DNA of 64,000 nucleotides. It comes from Chlamydoabsidia padenii. Taxonomy: Eukaryota > Mucoromycota > Mucoromycetes > Mucorales > Cunninghamellaceae. A model generated the notes under the pieces. It saw only the letters and a list, made by a program, of their open reading frames with translations. It searched no databases and was not told the DNA's origin. Positions 11,547 through 24,374 of this stretch are shown in pieces. How positions within the stretch are numbered: position 1 is the first letter of the stretch; each line of letters opens with the position of its first letter. Location of the stretch: positions 310,001 to 374,000 of the forward strand of contig JAIWND010000018.1 in NCBI GenBank assembly GCA_025330725.1, in the 5' to 3' direction. The position numbers and the translations under genes were made by a program.

Positions 11547-12724
11547 TATAGTTTGTTTACCCTAGTTTATATATATATATACTACCCTACTTTAGATCTA
11601 TCCCCTCCATTGATTGATATAAAATAAAATGATCTCTTTTTTTTTTATTAATACTTTTGTTGATGTTACAAGCTGGGTCATGACCATCCGCACGGACAAC
11701 ACTTGCAAATTCCTTGATTTCCTTTTTAGCTCTAGTGGCAGATAGGTGGGGCATTCTGTATCATGCTAACTACATGATGGCCTTCTTAAATATATACATA
11801 TATCCTATATGCAAACTATCACACAGGGAGGGGGGATTCCTTGAACATGGTAATTCATGTGAACCGGGGCTTGAAAACTAGTGTAACCATTCCTTTCCCT
11901 TGATCCACTTTTAACTTGATACCTAGAAGATATACCATACATACATAATGATCAAGATTCGACTCGTGAGTTTATGTTACTGAGAAAAAAAAAAGGGGGT
12001 GAAATATATAGTGTCATGAAGCGGGATGTGAAATTATCAAACAATGAATGCTTATTGGCCAATCAGATTGCATACCTCTCTCCCTCTTGATCGAGAGGAA
12101 TCATGAACAATCAAAGACATTGGGAGATTTGATAAAGAGTAATCAATCACATGTGGATGATTTGTTCTATTCATGCGGAAAAAATAAAAGCATACATTCA
12201 AACACCGACAAACAAAGAGACCGGAGGAAATCCTTATGCGGCAGTGATATATACAACTTGCAAACCTGTAACAAAAAGGTAATGCCATGATTCATGACGT
12301 AGGTGGAAGAAACAGATAAGGGAGAGAGTGAGAAAACTTTCAGGCAACCAAAACAAAGGGCGGTCATTCAGAACTGTTTTAAGAAAAGTACAGGAGGGAT
12401 TTTTTTTTTTGGACTCAGTTGTCTGATTTTCCATAAAATGGATTTTTTCTTCTTTCTTCTCTTTCCTTTATATTTCTTCCCTCCTTTTCCCTCTCTCTCT
12501 CTCACCTTTAAACCAAAACACACTTATTTATCGTTATTGCTGGCATCGATAATTGTGGTAAATACCTTGTCCTTATGTGTGTAGGGGGGGGGCTATCAGT
12601 AAACAATCCAACTTCTTTAACTTGACCCACTCTCTCTTTGTTAACAATTAGGCGAGCCTTCCCACTTATACCTATATACGTACTTTGATATCTCCTGGAC
12701 TGTATTTGCTTTATCTCTCAACTC
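11547..12724. other. intergenic between DPM1 and the LAMMER kinase
   Basis: DPM1 3' end (AT-rich, TATATATA at about 11568) followed by unremarkable sequence. A near copy of the recurring motif (GCGGGATGTGAAA) is at about 12022. CT-rich tracts (12490-12505 and around 12630) and TATACCTATATACG (about 12668-12681) precede the kinase ATG by roughly 45-60 bases and look like its promoter. The 80-codon open frame at 12048-12290 has no family features. Confidence 0.4.
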
Positions 12725-14736
12725 ATGATGGCTACTAAGACTTCCAACAAAAGCGACTGGCAAACGGAGTTTTACAAAAATGGCTACCCGAACGAAGTGA
12801 TCATTATAGCGGATTCTCCAACTCCACAGAACACACCCAGTAAGACCTACCGTACTACCAATGATTTGACAATAACACTAACAAATATTCCTTGTCTCAT
12901 TAATTATTCTAACTTACCATTAGCTGCCTCAACCAGACCAAGACAACTCAAGCGTGACTATACCACTACTACTACTACTACTCAACCACTTCCACCTATT
13001 CAATTGCCACAACTATATCAGCAGCCACAGTTACCTTTTTCACCTGTACAAACACCGGCAACAACTAAAAAACGAAGAAAGGTGGTTGATTCGACTCAAG
13101 GTACGGTAAGCTTTATTATACTCCAATCTTTGCTACCTATCTCTTACTCACCCACAAACATTACTTTATATTTTTAGATCTATCACAAAACAACAACAAG
13201 GTTAAACCATTGACTCAAATTCTACCAACAATCAATAGTGGTGGTAACAAGTCTTCTCCAATAGACGACAAGGATGGTCATTTTATATTCAAACCCAATG
13301 CAAACCTCACACAAAGATGTAAGTACTCTCTCTCTCTCACTTTGTGATACTAAAATGTCTCTCTCTCTCTCTCTCTCTCTCTAGTTGAAATGCTTCGTGT
13401 ACTTGGTCAAGGAACATTTGGAAAAGTAGTGGAATGCTATGATCGTAAAAAACAATGTCTATGTGCAATCAAAATCATTCGGGCCATACAGAAATACCGG
13501 GACGCAAGTACAATTGAAATCCGTGCTTTAAATAGTATACGAAAATATGATGTAACAAACTCCAGGTAAGATGGATAGACTACTTGGAAGGAAAATTAAT
13601 ATTTTTATCATTTAATAGGAAATGTATTCATCTGCGGGAATGGTTTGACCATCAAAATCATATCTGCATGGTCTTTGATTTATTTGGTCAGTCAGTTTAT
13701 GACTTTTTAAAAGTCAGTCGATTCAAACCGTTTTCCCTTTGGCAAATCCAACTCCTTGGCAAACAAATACTAACTAGCGTTGAATGTAAGTAACTCATTT
13801 AACTAAACCACAGGACAATCATATACTAACTTTTTATATCTTTTTAAAAGATGTACATGAACTCAAGTTAGTCCATACTGATCTCAAGCCGGAAAATATT
13901 CTATTGGTGAATCCTGCAGCTCCTCAAGTAAGTAAGCCTCCACACATACACATAAAAAATGTCATCTGCTTCCCCATTTTAACTTGAAGTTTTTGACAGG
14001 AAAAACTATCGGATACTTCATTAAGGATACTACCAACTACTGAAATCAGACTGATTGATTTTGGATCGGCGACATTTGAAAAGGAATTCCATTCTCTCGT
14101 GGTGTCAACAAGGCATTACAGGGCACCAGAAATTATATTGGGTAAGTAGTGAAAAAATAAAGGGAGGGTATAATAGTATCATACATTGAATCTCATCATA
14201 TCCTTCTCCTTTTTAGCTACAGGTTGGTCATATCCTTGTGATATATGGTCTATAGGATGTATCCTTGTCGAATTCTATACGGGCACTGCACTCTTCCAAA
14301 CGCATGATAACTTGGAACATCTGGCTATGATGGAAATCATTGCAGGGAAAGTACCAATAAAAATGATAGCCAAATCAAGGTAAGTAAACAAAGTCAATCC
14401 TAATGAATGGTGCTGATATATATTTGTAATATAGGAAAAGTGGACAAAAGTACTTTAAATATAACAAGCTGATATACCCAACTGAAGAAACCAGTCAACA
14501 AAGTCTCGATTGTATCAAAGGAATGAAACAATTACACGTAAGTGACATGGTTAGAGATACTGTAAACATAATGTTCAACTGATTCTTTTTTATTATAGGA
14601 AATCATCCCTCCCGATCAATCTCCGGGGAATGCTCATTTATACGACCTCTTACGAAGGATCTTTGTTTATGACCCCAAGCTTAGGATCAATGCAAAGGAC
14701 GCCTTGCAACATCCCTTCTTCCACCATACCTTTTGA
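12725..14736 (+). CDS. LAMMER/CLK dual-specificity protein kinase
   Basis: Kinase family that phosphorylates SR-type splicing factors and controls growth and morphology (Lkh1 in fission yeast, Kns1 in budding yeast). Exons: 12725-12839, 12924-13100, 13178-13318, 13385-13565, 13619-13785, 13851-13927, 14000-14141, 14217-14379, 14435-14537, 14599-14736 (467 residues). Residues 1-145 are Pro/Thr/Gln-rich with KKRRKV as a likely nuclear signal. The kinase domain has [10 protein letters not shown] (glycine loop), AIKIIR (lysine), [27 protein letters not shown] and WSIGCI. The signature reads [12 protein letters not shown], so the arginine of the canonical EHLAMMERILG is replaced. Intron 12840-12923 (84 nt) is in frame; it has a good donor and branch site, but retention is possible. 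A second ATG follows at 12728. Confidence 0.93.
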
Positions 14737-15791
14737 TCTCCCCCCTCCTTTTAATGTTGTCTATTAGTATGATACGTAGTTACTTATTATCTATTGCATT
14801 TTTTTTTTACCACCTCCTTCTTCTCTCATCTCATCTTACTAAATAAAGCTATGTATACATTCATGATATATCTTTGTGTAGTATTGATCAATGGTAGTGC
14901 TTGCTGTCATTCATATCCCAAATCAGGAAATGTCGGGATTTGAATCATCTGATGTTGCCATTGAGATGAATCCTTTTATTATGCAAGCAAAAGGAGAGGG
15001 GTAATAATATGCCTCCTAGAGTGGATATAAAGCAAATGCTGTCTCATCAGGCTTTTGAAGTATACTGATTCGGGAGGTTTACCAGACCCCGCATGAAATC
15101 CGAATGCCAGGTAAGATATCAACTTGGATGCGTTATCATTAGAGCTCACGTCTCCCTCCTTTTTTAATAAAGAGAGATCGAACTGCATGGCAGATCGAGA
15201 ATTTGAAACGCCGCAGATCTAAAAAAAAGTTTGTAGAGGTTTCTTTATCCTTGAATTCTTTCTTTTTAATTACTGTATAGACGATATATAAATAAATAAC
15301 GATATGAGATTCTCCTTATGTTTGTTCATTTTACCTTTTAGATGGATACTCTCCCTTTTGTATTGGGGGAGATCGATTTTCCTTGACCCGCCCATTAATT
15401 TAAAATCCCGCCATCCACTCTCAGCTCATGACGTTTTTGTTGAGAAAGAGATTTTTGATTTTTCCACTCTTTTCTTTTGTTTCCGTGTTACACTTCTTAC
15501 TCCAAAAGTACAATAACAGCAGCAGCAGCAACAACAACAATAACAACAACAGTAATAAACGATACTATAGAAGGCAGCAACAAGAAAAAAAGACAACTAC
15601 TTTGGTTTATATGGTAAGACTGACTTATTGAAACATAACAATTACTATTACAAGGCTTTTTTTCTTCTTGATTTACTTACTTATCTCTTTCTTTATTAGT
15701 CTATGGTCCATTACCTTACCTTACCCAAGATCGTCAAGACAAGGAAAAAGCATATTCAACACAATACAGCAACAGCAACACAACTATAATA
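14737..15791. other. spacer and CCR4 promoter/leader
   Basis: AAATAAAGC near 14841 may end the kinase transcript. Motif copies lie at 14933-14944 (TCGGGATTTGAA, reversed) and 15401-15411 (TAAAATCCCGC). A TATA element is at 15284-15296. The CCR4 leader contains (CAG)4 and CAA repeats at about 15510-15555 and a probable leader intron (GTAAGACTGAC at 15613 to TTTATTAG at 15700). The open frames at 14979-15188 (-) and 15428-15631 (+) look accidental. Confidence 0.45.
15284..15296 (+). promoter_or_regulatory. TATA box, probable CCR4 promoter
   Basis: ATATATAAATAAA, about 500 bases upstream of the CCR4 ATG. The distance fits a long leader with an intron, as seen at about 15613-15700. Confidence 0.4.
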
Positions 15792-15977
15792 ATGTCATTC
15801 GACAAGGACAAGGACAATCAGCTAAACGGTTACGCTCTTCATAATCACCATGCTTTCCAACAACTCTACAACCCATCTCTACAAAACAATACTACCGGTC
15901 TTGGAAGTCCAGTAAACGGTGTTTCTTCGTCTCCTAGTCACATGGTAGGTGGTTCACCAGGTTATCCAATGTATTCT

Positions 15978-16010
<33 letters not shown>

Positions 16011-16877
16011 AATAACACTTCCGGCAACAGCAACAACAATGGCAATTCATATGTACGGTACCCTATGATTCCTTTGGCTCAACAGAAACTCACACAACCT
16101 CTCACTCATTCTGTCATTGCTCACGGCTCTTCACCCACCACACCTGTCGATTCTTCTCTGTCCATGGCAAATACGACCAACAGTGGATCAGCAGCGGGTT
16201 CAACCCATCTCTCTAAACAACTCTCCTATGCTCAACTCTCACGCCAATCAGCCTCTCCTCACCATCATGCTCGTACAGCTGCCCAAGTCGCTCGAAGCAC
16301 TCCAGCCTCTTCCACGGTCACCATCACCGATCCCAACAATCCTACCACCAAACTATTCAACAAGACAACGACCACTATCACTCTTACCAACAACACTGAA
16401 CAACGTCAAGTGGACGGTACCACCTTGTGGACCACTCTGGATATGGGTGGTATGGGATTGAAGAACCTCACGACAACAGTATGCAGCTACTCGTTTCTCA
16501 CCGTTCTTTATATCAACCACAATAATCTCACTTGGCTTACACCAGCTATCAGTCAACTCACTCAATTGAAAACATTGGACGCGTCCGGAAATAAACTCAC
16601 CTCGATTCCACCTGAAATGGGTTTGCTCATCAATTTGCGCGAATTGTTGTTGTTTGATAATAATCTGGTGACGATCCCAAGTGAACTGGGTACACTCTAT
16701 CAATTGGAAACTCTGGGGTTGGAAGGGAATCCTATTCAAGCGGATCTTAATAACTTGTTGATGAAGGAAGGTACACATGCTGTCATTGTGTCTCTCCGTG
16801 AAAATGCACCAGGTAACAAAAAAGAAAACATGGCATGGGGGGGGGGATCGAAAAACTCATCCTTATCTATCATGATA

Positions 16878-16926
<49 letters not shown>

Positions 16927-18286
16927 TTGGCATGCCTCCACCTCATCGGGATTGGATTACTGTGGAAAACGATCTATCCGAAAGTGAAGCTGGTAAGAAC
17001 AACAAAGAAAAAAAAATCCCATGCTTTTGATTTACTCAAACAACCTTTATAGAAAAATTCACGGTATTAAGTTACAATATCCTGTGTCGAAAATATGCCA
17101 CTCCTCAACTATATGGATATACCCCTTCCTGGGCGCTCACTTGGGACTATCGTAAAGAACTGATCTTATCTGAAATCCTCAGTTGGAATACCGATATTGT
17201 GTGCTTACAAGAAGTGGAAATGGGTCAATACGAAGATATCATTGGTGAAACATTGAAACACCAAGGCAATTATGATGGTGTCTTTTTCCCCAAATCTCGT
17301 GCGAAAACCATGTCTGAAAAGGAACGAAGGGTGGTGGATGGTTGTGCTACTTTTTACAAGGCAGACAAGTAAGTTGATATGAAAAAAAAAAAAAAGGTTT
17401 CTTTGTTTTATTAAACACTTGTCTATTATAGATTCAACTTGATCGAATATCATTTATTAGAATACAATCATAATGCTCTTCAACGACCCGACTTTAAAAA
17501 GAGTGATGACATTTATAACCGAGTCATGACCAAGGATAATATTGCCGTGATGACGATACTCGAAAACAAGGAAACTTTGGCTAGGGTATTGGTTGCTAAT
17601 TCACATATTCATTGGGATCCTTCTTATGCTGATGTCAAATTGGTACAAGTGGGCATGTTGATGGATGATATGGAGAAATTTGCCAGCAAACATCTCAAGC
17701 CATGCCCATCCACCGTGGACTCGGCACCTTCCTCTCCTCCTCGTCAACAACAAAAAGGTCCAGTCTATGCCACCACTGCCGATTTACCTACGATCATTTG
17801 TGGTGACTTTAATTCAACTCCCGACTCTGGTGTGGTGGAATATCTATCCAAAGGTGCGATTAAACAAGATCACGACGACTTTGGCAATCATGTTTATGGT
17901 AGTTATACAACAGATGGTATTTCTCATCCATTATCACTCAAGAGCGCCTATGCATCCTTTGACGATATGCCGTTTACCAACTATACACCGGGATTCAAGG
18001 GCATGTTGGATTATATTTGGTACTCTAGCAACACTATCGACTCGTTATCACTACTGGGGCCTATTGAACCAAGTTATCTCAACAAGGTGGTTGGATTCCC
18101 AAATGCTCACTTTCCTTCAGAGTAAGTTTTTGCAACTCTTTATATAATAAAGTATATGAACTAATCGCCTTCTTTTTTTTTATATTACTTTATAGTCATA
18201 TTCCTATTGCCGCTGAACTGAAATTCAAGACTCCTCGACCAGAAAAACTCGAAAAACCAAACTTTGGCACCTCTTCAAGATACTAA
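15792..18286 (+). CDS. CCR4: CCR4-type deadenylase (LRR plus EEP nuclease)
   Basis: Poly(A)-shortening exonuclease of the CCR4-NOT complex. Exons: 15792-16812, 16927-16992, 17053-17368, 17432-18121, 18196-18286 (727 residues). The N-terminal 200 residues are Asn/Ser/Thr-rich with a 13-residue Asn run. Leucine-rich repeats follow (about 223-340; LKTLDASGNKLTSIPPEMG and similar), which in yeast Ccr4 contact the CAF1/POP2 nuclease. The EEP domain (about 362-715) shows SYNILCRKYATPQLYGYTPS, IVCLQEVE (catalytic Glu), NSHIHWDP, ICGDFNSTP, LDYIWYS and a terminal PSDHIPI (Asp-His). All catalytic motifs are present. Intron 1 contains 45 consecutive T. Full length compared with yeast Ccr4 (837, with a longer Q-rich N-terminus). 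Confidence 0.95.
16880..16924 (+). repeat. poly(T) run of 45 in CCR4 intron 1
   Basis: An uninterrupted sense-strand T run that directly forms the polypyrimidine tract before the acceptor AG (16925-16926). Confidence 0.9.
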
Positions 18287-18733
18287 CACCCACCACTTTC
18301 CTTCTTATTTATTGTTATTAGCCTTTTTATTTTATTTTATCATTAGTCTCTATCTTCCTTGTGACACTTTTTTTATATTTAGTCATTAGTACATAGTTAT
18401 CGGTAATTCTCCCTTCCCCCCCCTACACCACCCACACACTCTCTCTCTCTTCTTTTTTTTTTTTATTGTTGTACATGTTTTTACTTCTTCTTCTTCTTCA
18501 TATCCACTTTTACTCTTAATCTTTTTTTTTGCTTTGCTTTCCCTTGATACTTAGATTATCACTTTATTCTCTCAATAAAAGAGACATTGTCAAAAAATTT
18601 CTTTATGTGCATTCATGCATGATTGGGGCTTACAGTCTCGACATGCGGGGATTCAATTTTATTTTTTTGCCACCTGTTTTTTTTTTTTTTTTTTTACTTC
18701 TTCTCTTTCACTTTAATTATATATATATTGATT

Positions 18734-21162
18734 ATGGGATTTCAACAACGTCCTGGCTCCAACAAGAAAAATGGCTATGATCCTAACTATAAACCCACTC
18801 CTGGTTCAGTTCTTCCTGGCAAAATAAAAGACGAATTAGATGAACTTGATCCAGGTAATATATATAGTATTGAATATGAAGCAAACAATCAATTGACACT
18901 TTTTTTTTTTTAGATCACAAGGATACTCGTAAATTCACCAAAAAGTATGTCAACAAAGCGGCCAATCGTAAGGAACTTCGCAAACAGAAACGTTCAGAAA
19001 AGGGACAACGACGTCAAGAATACCAACAACATGTACATGCCAAGATCCATCAAACCAACAAGCGGAAGCAGCAACCTCAACCAGTAGTAGCTGAAAAACG
19101 ACAAAAAGTGACGACCCCACCACCCAAGAATACAGATAATACACAAGCACTCCAGAAACTTGCGAAAACCAATCCTAATCTCTACTCGTTGTTGAGCAAT
19201 GACGAACTCTCTGGTGGCAGCAAGACAACTGACGATGCTTTTGCTGAAGACGATCAATATATTGCCTACTGGGAAAAGAAACTCAAGATGAACAAGACCA
19301 AAAAGTTTGGAAAGGCGTTTGAAGATGATGGTTTATTGGATGTCTTGGGTGATTTGGCTTCCACAAACACTGAACAAGGTAGTGAAATGGATGATATGGA
19401 ATACCTTTTACAGAAACGGTTGGCCAAGAAGAAACAGGATGCGGAAAATGTAAGTTACAAGTGGTAGTAATGTATGTGTTTTTAACTAGAAACTGTCTTG
19501 TTTTGTGTAGGCAATGGATGATCTATTTGAAGGATTGGAATCGGAAGAAGAAGAAGAGGAAGAGGAAGATGACGATGATAGCGAAGACGATGATATCGAT
19601 ATGGGTATGGAAGAATCTGAAGTAGACGACGATGGTGAAGAAGATAATGACAAGGTAAGTCATAGTATAAGGATAAAGGAAATGTAAAACTAACACTTGT
19701 TTCAATAGGAATCTGAAGAAACACCCAAAGTCAAACCCACCTCCACAGCAACACCAGTAACCACCACATCTTCAGCAGCCACCAAGTATATTCCTCCTCA
19801 TTTGCGTAAAAAGGCCACCACCAAGACTGAACAGCAACTCCGACTCCAAAGACAACTCCAAGGTCTTCTCAACAAACTCAGTGAAAGTAATATGGAAAGC
19901 ATCTTGTTGGACATTGAAAAGTTATATAGTGATTATTCTAGAAATGGTAAGTAAAGTAAAGTAAAAAAGAAAGGATCATTCCTTTACTCATATGCTTTTA
20001 CCTCTATAGATGTCAACACGATCATTACCGAGCTTATTCTGACTTCGATCGCTCAAAAATCAAATCTCTTGGACTCCTTTGTTATCACCTATGCTACCAT
20101 TGTCGGTAGTTTATATCGATTGATCGGGATTGAATTTGGTAAATCTGCATGCAGCATGAAAAAAAAATAAAAAGAAGGGGCATCATTCTAACTAAATCTC
20201 TCTCTTTAGTCGCTTATTTTGTGCAAACGTTGGTGGAAACTTTTGAAAAGAACTACAAGTCTGCTCAAACAGCAATTGCTAGTGGTGAAGATCAAGGTGA
20301 AGATGGTCCAGAAGGTGCTAAAGAAGCCAAGAATTTGTTGACTTTGACTCTTGAACTTTACAACTTTCAAGTTATTTCCTGTATCTTGGTTTATGATTTG
20401 GTTCGCCTCTTGATTGAAAACATGGATGAACAAGCAGTCGAACTATTACTCAAGATTGTGAAAAGTAAGTCATCATGCTTGTCACTTGAGAGAAATGAAA
20501 TCTCATTGTCTTTTTGTTTTGTATCTAGCTTCTGGTGCTCAAATGCGTGCGGATGATCCAGCATCACTCAAGGATATCATTGATGAAATTCAAAAACAAA
20601 GCAACAAGAAGGATCCTGCTGCCATATCGTAAGTACAATAAACAATAATGATGAACTCTTATACCATACTCACTTTTGCTCTCTTTATTAAAAGGATCCG
20701 TCATAAATTCATGCTTGAAACCATCATCAATGTCAAGAACAATAAATTCAAAAGTGGGGAAATGGCAACTAGACAAAGCGATAAAGAAATGGTGACCAAG
20801 ATGAAAAAGTTTTTGAATGGATTGGGCAAAAAACGAACAGTGCGAAGTGCAGAACCTTTGCGTGTCAGTCTAGATGATATCCATCAAATCGATACTAAAG
20901 GTAACAGATGAAAAAAAAAAAAAAAAGAGAGGATGATGACTCATTTTCTCTTTATTATAGGTAAATGGTGGTTGGTAGGTGCTTCATGGAAAGCCAATCT
21001 TGTGGGTACTGAAAGTGAACATGCAAAGAAAACCAACAGCAAGCTGGCGGCCGATTTGAAAAAGGACCAATCATTACAAGTGGCTTTACTGAAATTGGCT
21101 CGGAAACAAGGCATGAACACAGATATTCGACGTAGCATCTTCGTATCTATTATGAGTGCAGA

Positions 21163-21213
<51 letters not shown>

Positions 21214-21995
21214 GACCGCAACAATGTAAAAACTGAATGAATGGCTTTATTATGTAGGATTACTTGGATGCGTTTGAAAAACTGATGAAACTGGCTTTAT
21301 CTGAAGTCCAACAGCGTGAAATACCCCGTGTGCTTTTACAATGCACAGGAAATGTAAGTTTTTGAAAATCCACCACACCTATCATCCCCAAAAGACTAAT
21401 TCTCTCTCTCTCTCTCTCTCTCTTTTATTCGCAGGAAAAAACCTTCAATCCATACTACGCCTATGTTAGTCAACGCCTCTGTCAACTAAACCATTCTTAC
21501 CGAGTGACCTATCAATACTGTTTATGGGATTTCCTGCGGGATCTTGGACAATCCGAAGTAGGTGGTCTCGATCGGGCGGAATCCAGTCTCTCTGGCGACA
21601 AGAAGAATATCCGAATCAGTCGCATTGTCAATGTTGCCAAGTTTTATGCCCAACTCCTCTCCAGCCAGACCCTTAGCTTGACGATTCTACGCACCATCAA
21701 CTTTGTGTCCCTGACTCGAGAATCACAAGTCTTTTTGGATGTCCTCTTGGCGAATCTATTATTATTACTCCAATCCAACCATGATGATTTGAAACAAGTC
21801 TTCCTTAAGGTGGCCCATCTACCCACGTTGTCCCAAGGTTTGTTGCTGCACATTCAAGGATCGTTATTACAAGATGTCAATCGAACTGGACTTAGTGAAG
21901 ATAGTATGCAGGTGGTACACGATAAGGCACAATTAGTCAAGATAATACTGAAAACTGCCTCTGCTTCGCAATCCTCCTCCACCTCTTTTGATTAG
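18734..21995 (+). CDS. nucleolar MIF4G/MA3 protein, NOM1/Sgd1 family
   Basis: Nucleolar factor needed for 18S rRNA processing in yeast (Sgd1) and for recruiting PP1 to the nucleolus in mammals (NOM1). Exons: 18734-18854, 18914-19449, 19511-19654, 19709-19946, 20010-20138, 20210-20464, 20529-20628, 20695-20900, 20961-21163, 21258-21353, 21435-21995 (862 residues). The N-terminus is basic. A Glu/Asp run lies at about residues 225-245, followed by KYIPPHLRKK just before the MIF4G domain (about 310-540). MIF4G contains the YATIVGSLYRLIGIEFVAYF block. After GKWWLVGASW comes MA3 (about 635-750; RRSIFVSIMSAEDYLDAFEK). Intron 9 begins GTAAAA and runs into 44 A. The start at 18734 follows an AT-rich leader. 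Confidence 0.92.
21166..21209 (+). repeat. poly(A) run of 44 in NOM1-like intron 9
   Basis: A-run on the sense strand directly after the donor GT (21164-21165). It is the only long homopolymer in a plus-strand intron here that is A rather than T. Confidence 0.9.
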
Positions 21996-22178
21996 TTTAG
22001 TTTTTATATAGATAGACATACAGTATACAATTATATTACCATCATCATCATCATCATTAATAATAATAAAAAAGGGACTTTAATTGTAACATCAAATGCT
22101 TTATTGGAGGGTCGTGATAATAACAATAATAATAATAATAAGGGTGCACTATACAATAACATAATCTAATAAGGGAGT
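21996..22178. other. convergent 3' ends with short microsatellites
   Basis: A 183-base spacer between two converging genes, with (CAT)5 near 22042 and (AAT)n near 22058 and 22124. No gene is seen. Confidence 0.6.
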
Positions 22179-23681
22179 CTAAAGATTCTTGACAGGACCT
22201 AAAGAAGTTGGCAACATTTCCACCGATTTTTCCCGTTCACCACGATCCACATCCTGTTTCGCCTGTTGATACAAATACAGCCCGACAAACGTCAACAAGA
22301 TCCCCAAAGATTGAGTCCAAGACACCTGTTGACCAAACCAAACGATACTCATCACAATGACAAAGATCCGTTTGAGCAAAGACAAGATCGAATAGGTGAC
22401 AGGCGAAGTCAAAGAGAGGGTGGTAAATGCAAACCAGTTTTGACCAAAGTTCATCGTCCCATTCAACACAAAGTAGTATACCAACCGAGGCCAATCATCG
22501 ACAATTTCCACCTGACTGCCTTCCGCATAATACCAAAGCGGGATCATGAGTAAAAACGAGATGGACGAGCTGTAAAAGAGGACGTTCATCTTGTCGAGTT
22601 TATTCGGATTACGATCGCCCAATTTGGATTCCTTGAAGAGGATCTTTTTGCTAAAGATGTTTTGCGTGACAAAGACCAGGCAGGAACCAAGTGCACACAG
22701 GAGGCCGGTGGTGTTATTGGTGAATGTGAAGGAACAGGCGAGAATGACTCCCAATGTCAGAGGAAGAAGAGATACATACACATGCTGGGTATAACTGACC
22801 TGGAAGATAAACCGGTAAAAGAGCACAGTAAACAAAGGTGCCAATGCCTATATATATATATACAAAAAAAAAAAAAAAAAAAAGGTCAGTGATTACCCCC
22901 CCTCCCATTTCTTCTTTACCTTGATGGTGTGGACCATACTGACGGGAATCCGACTGATAGCAATACTTGAAAAGACATGACCAACAATCAAAAACACAGC
23001 CAAAGGCACGATGGTACGAGTGATATCCATTGTAGGTCGTCGAATATGAGTTGCACCAAACAGACGGGCGGCCATCCAGCAGCAGACCGCCACCAGGCCG
23101 AACTGAATAAACGTGAGTGTGACAGGGAATCGAAAGACATTGAGGATTTGTTTGCCGGTATTGTTGGTCAAAGACGAGGCGATATACCACATGCAGCAAT
23201 TAAGGATGAATTTCAAATGATTCGAAGGTTCGAATCGTGTGCTAATGGACGGAAAGCATTGACCGATAGCATGTTGGATCGTGCCAAAAAAGTCACGTTT
23301 ATGTAAGAGTGAAGGTGCTGGGCGAGTTGACAAGTCATCGTCGTAGGATGACGGTGATGATGAAGAGAGGATCGATCGTCGACTGGTTGTGGTGGGTGAG
23401 AATGATGACAGATTGGTATTAATGGTCGGTTGAAGATGGTGCCTTGATGAAGAATTAGGTTTCCGTCCCCCAAACGTCCGTACTGTACCCACTGTGCTTT
23501 TGTTGAGACGAGGGCTCTTGTCGTTGACGTTGGATGATGAGGGGTGATGATAATGACTATTGGTATTGTTGTTGTTAGTCATTCCTTCTGGTACAAAAGT
23601 CGACCTGGTGTAGCCATCTTGTTCTCTATAGGTTGGATATAGGGTCCCATCAAACGGTGTCGAATCAACGGCAGCAGACAT
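22179..23681 (-). CDS. SLY41-like triose-phosphate-type nucleotide-sugar transporter family protein
   Basis: Drug/metabolite-transporter superfamily (TPT branch). The yeast relative Sly41 is an ER/Golgi protein that suppresses Ypt1 loss. Exons on the minus strand: 23681-22920 and 22847-22179 (476 residues). The first 150 residues are polar, rich in Ser, Asn and His. The membrane region has about ten helices, starting LKFILNCCMWYIASSLTNNT and GKQILNVFRFPVTLTFIQFG. The hallmark second half contains KALAPLFTVLFYRFIF, TFTNNTTGLLCALGSCLVF, TQNIFSKKILF and SPVTYSILSLLKRIFVIVMS, the last two being the usual TPT signatures. The intron holds about 22 sense-strand T. The leader is CT-rich (GA-tract 23701-23730 on plus). 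The substrate cannot be told. Confidence 0.88.
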
Positions 23682-24204
23682 ATAATGAATGAAGGATAAA
23701 AGAGAGAGAGAGAGAGAAAGAAAGAAAGAGAGGGAGAATTTTTCCGTCTCATTAATCTTTTTTTGGCGGACAATTTAAAACTCCGTTATCTTTTAGCCAT
23801 CATCCCAACGAATCTAACTAGGGAGGATCTGTGTCAGAACTAGCCGATTCATCAATACTAGACAATGTCCATCTCCTTGACGAATGTATGTCTTGACTCT
23901 TTTAACTGACCTGGTTAAATTAAACGTTCAAGAAGGAAACTGGCAAGTAAAGGCGGGATGCGAAACCAAAGCCCCACTAATAATAGTGTTGGTTTCCTTT
24001 TTGGTTTTCCACATTGTCAAGGCATGATTCATATTGACAGTAGGTCAAAGGAAATGATCCTTTTTGTTGTGGGAAGAAAATTGGCAAGTTCATTTCATAG
24101 AACACTATGCCTGTCAAAATATTGAAATCCCGATCCAAAAATTTGACCACATAAAAAGAACAAAGACCAATTTTTTTTTCTTCTTCTAATCTCTTTCACT
24201 AATC
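23682..24204. promoter_or_regulatory. divergent promoter region (SLY41-like / ZNFX1-like)
   Basis: 523 bases between two divergent genes. Left: a GA-tract in the SLY41-like leader. A near copy of the recurring motif (GCGGGATGCGAAA) is at about 23953. TTGAAATCCCG is at 24122-24132, followed 18 bases later by ACATAAAAAG (24150-24158, TATA-like), then the helicase ATG at 24205. Confidence 0.5.
24122..24158 (+). promoter_or_regulatory. AAATCCCG motif plus TATA-like box upstream of the helicase gene
   Basis: TTGAAATCCCG then ACATAAAAAG. The same motif-then-TATA order is seen upstream of the trehalase (44604-44635) and the PPR gene (52812-52844). Confidence 0.45.
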
Positions 24205-24320
24205 ATGTCAGCACCACCTCGAAAGAACAGACGCGTACCACAAAAAAGCTTTGACTGGGATTTGCCAAGGTAAAGAGAAAAAAGAATTAAGACTAGACCT
24301 TCTAACAATCCACTAATGTG

Positions 24321-24374
<54 letters not shown>

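Noticed and set aside
12048..12290. 80-codon plus-strand open frame (with overlapping minus frames)
   Set aside because: Several overlapping frames on both strands are open, composition is not coding-like, and no motif or splice context supports any of them.
15428..15631. Open frame over the CAG/CAA repeats upstream of CCR4
   Set aside because: It is the leader of CCR4 translated; the frame is interrupted by a probable leader intron and it lacks any domain.
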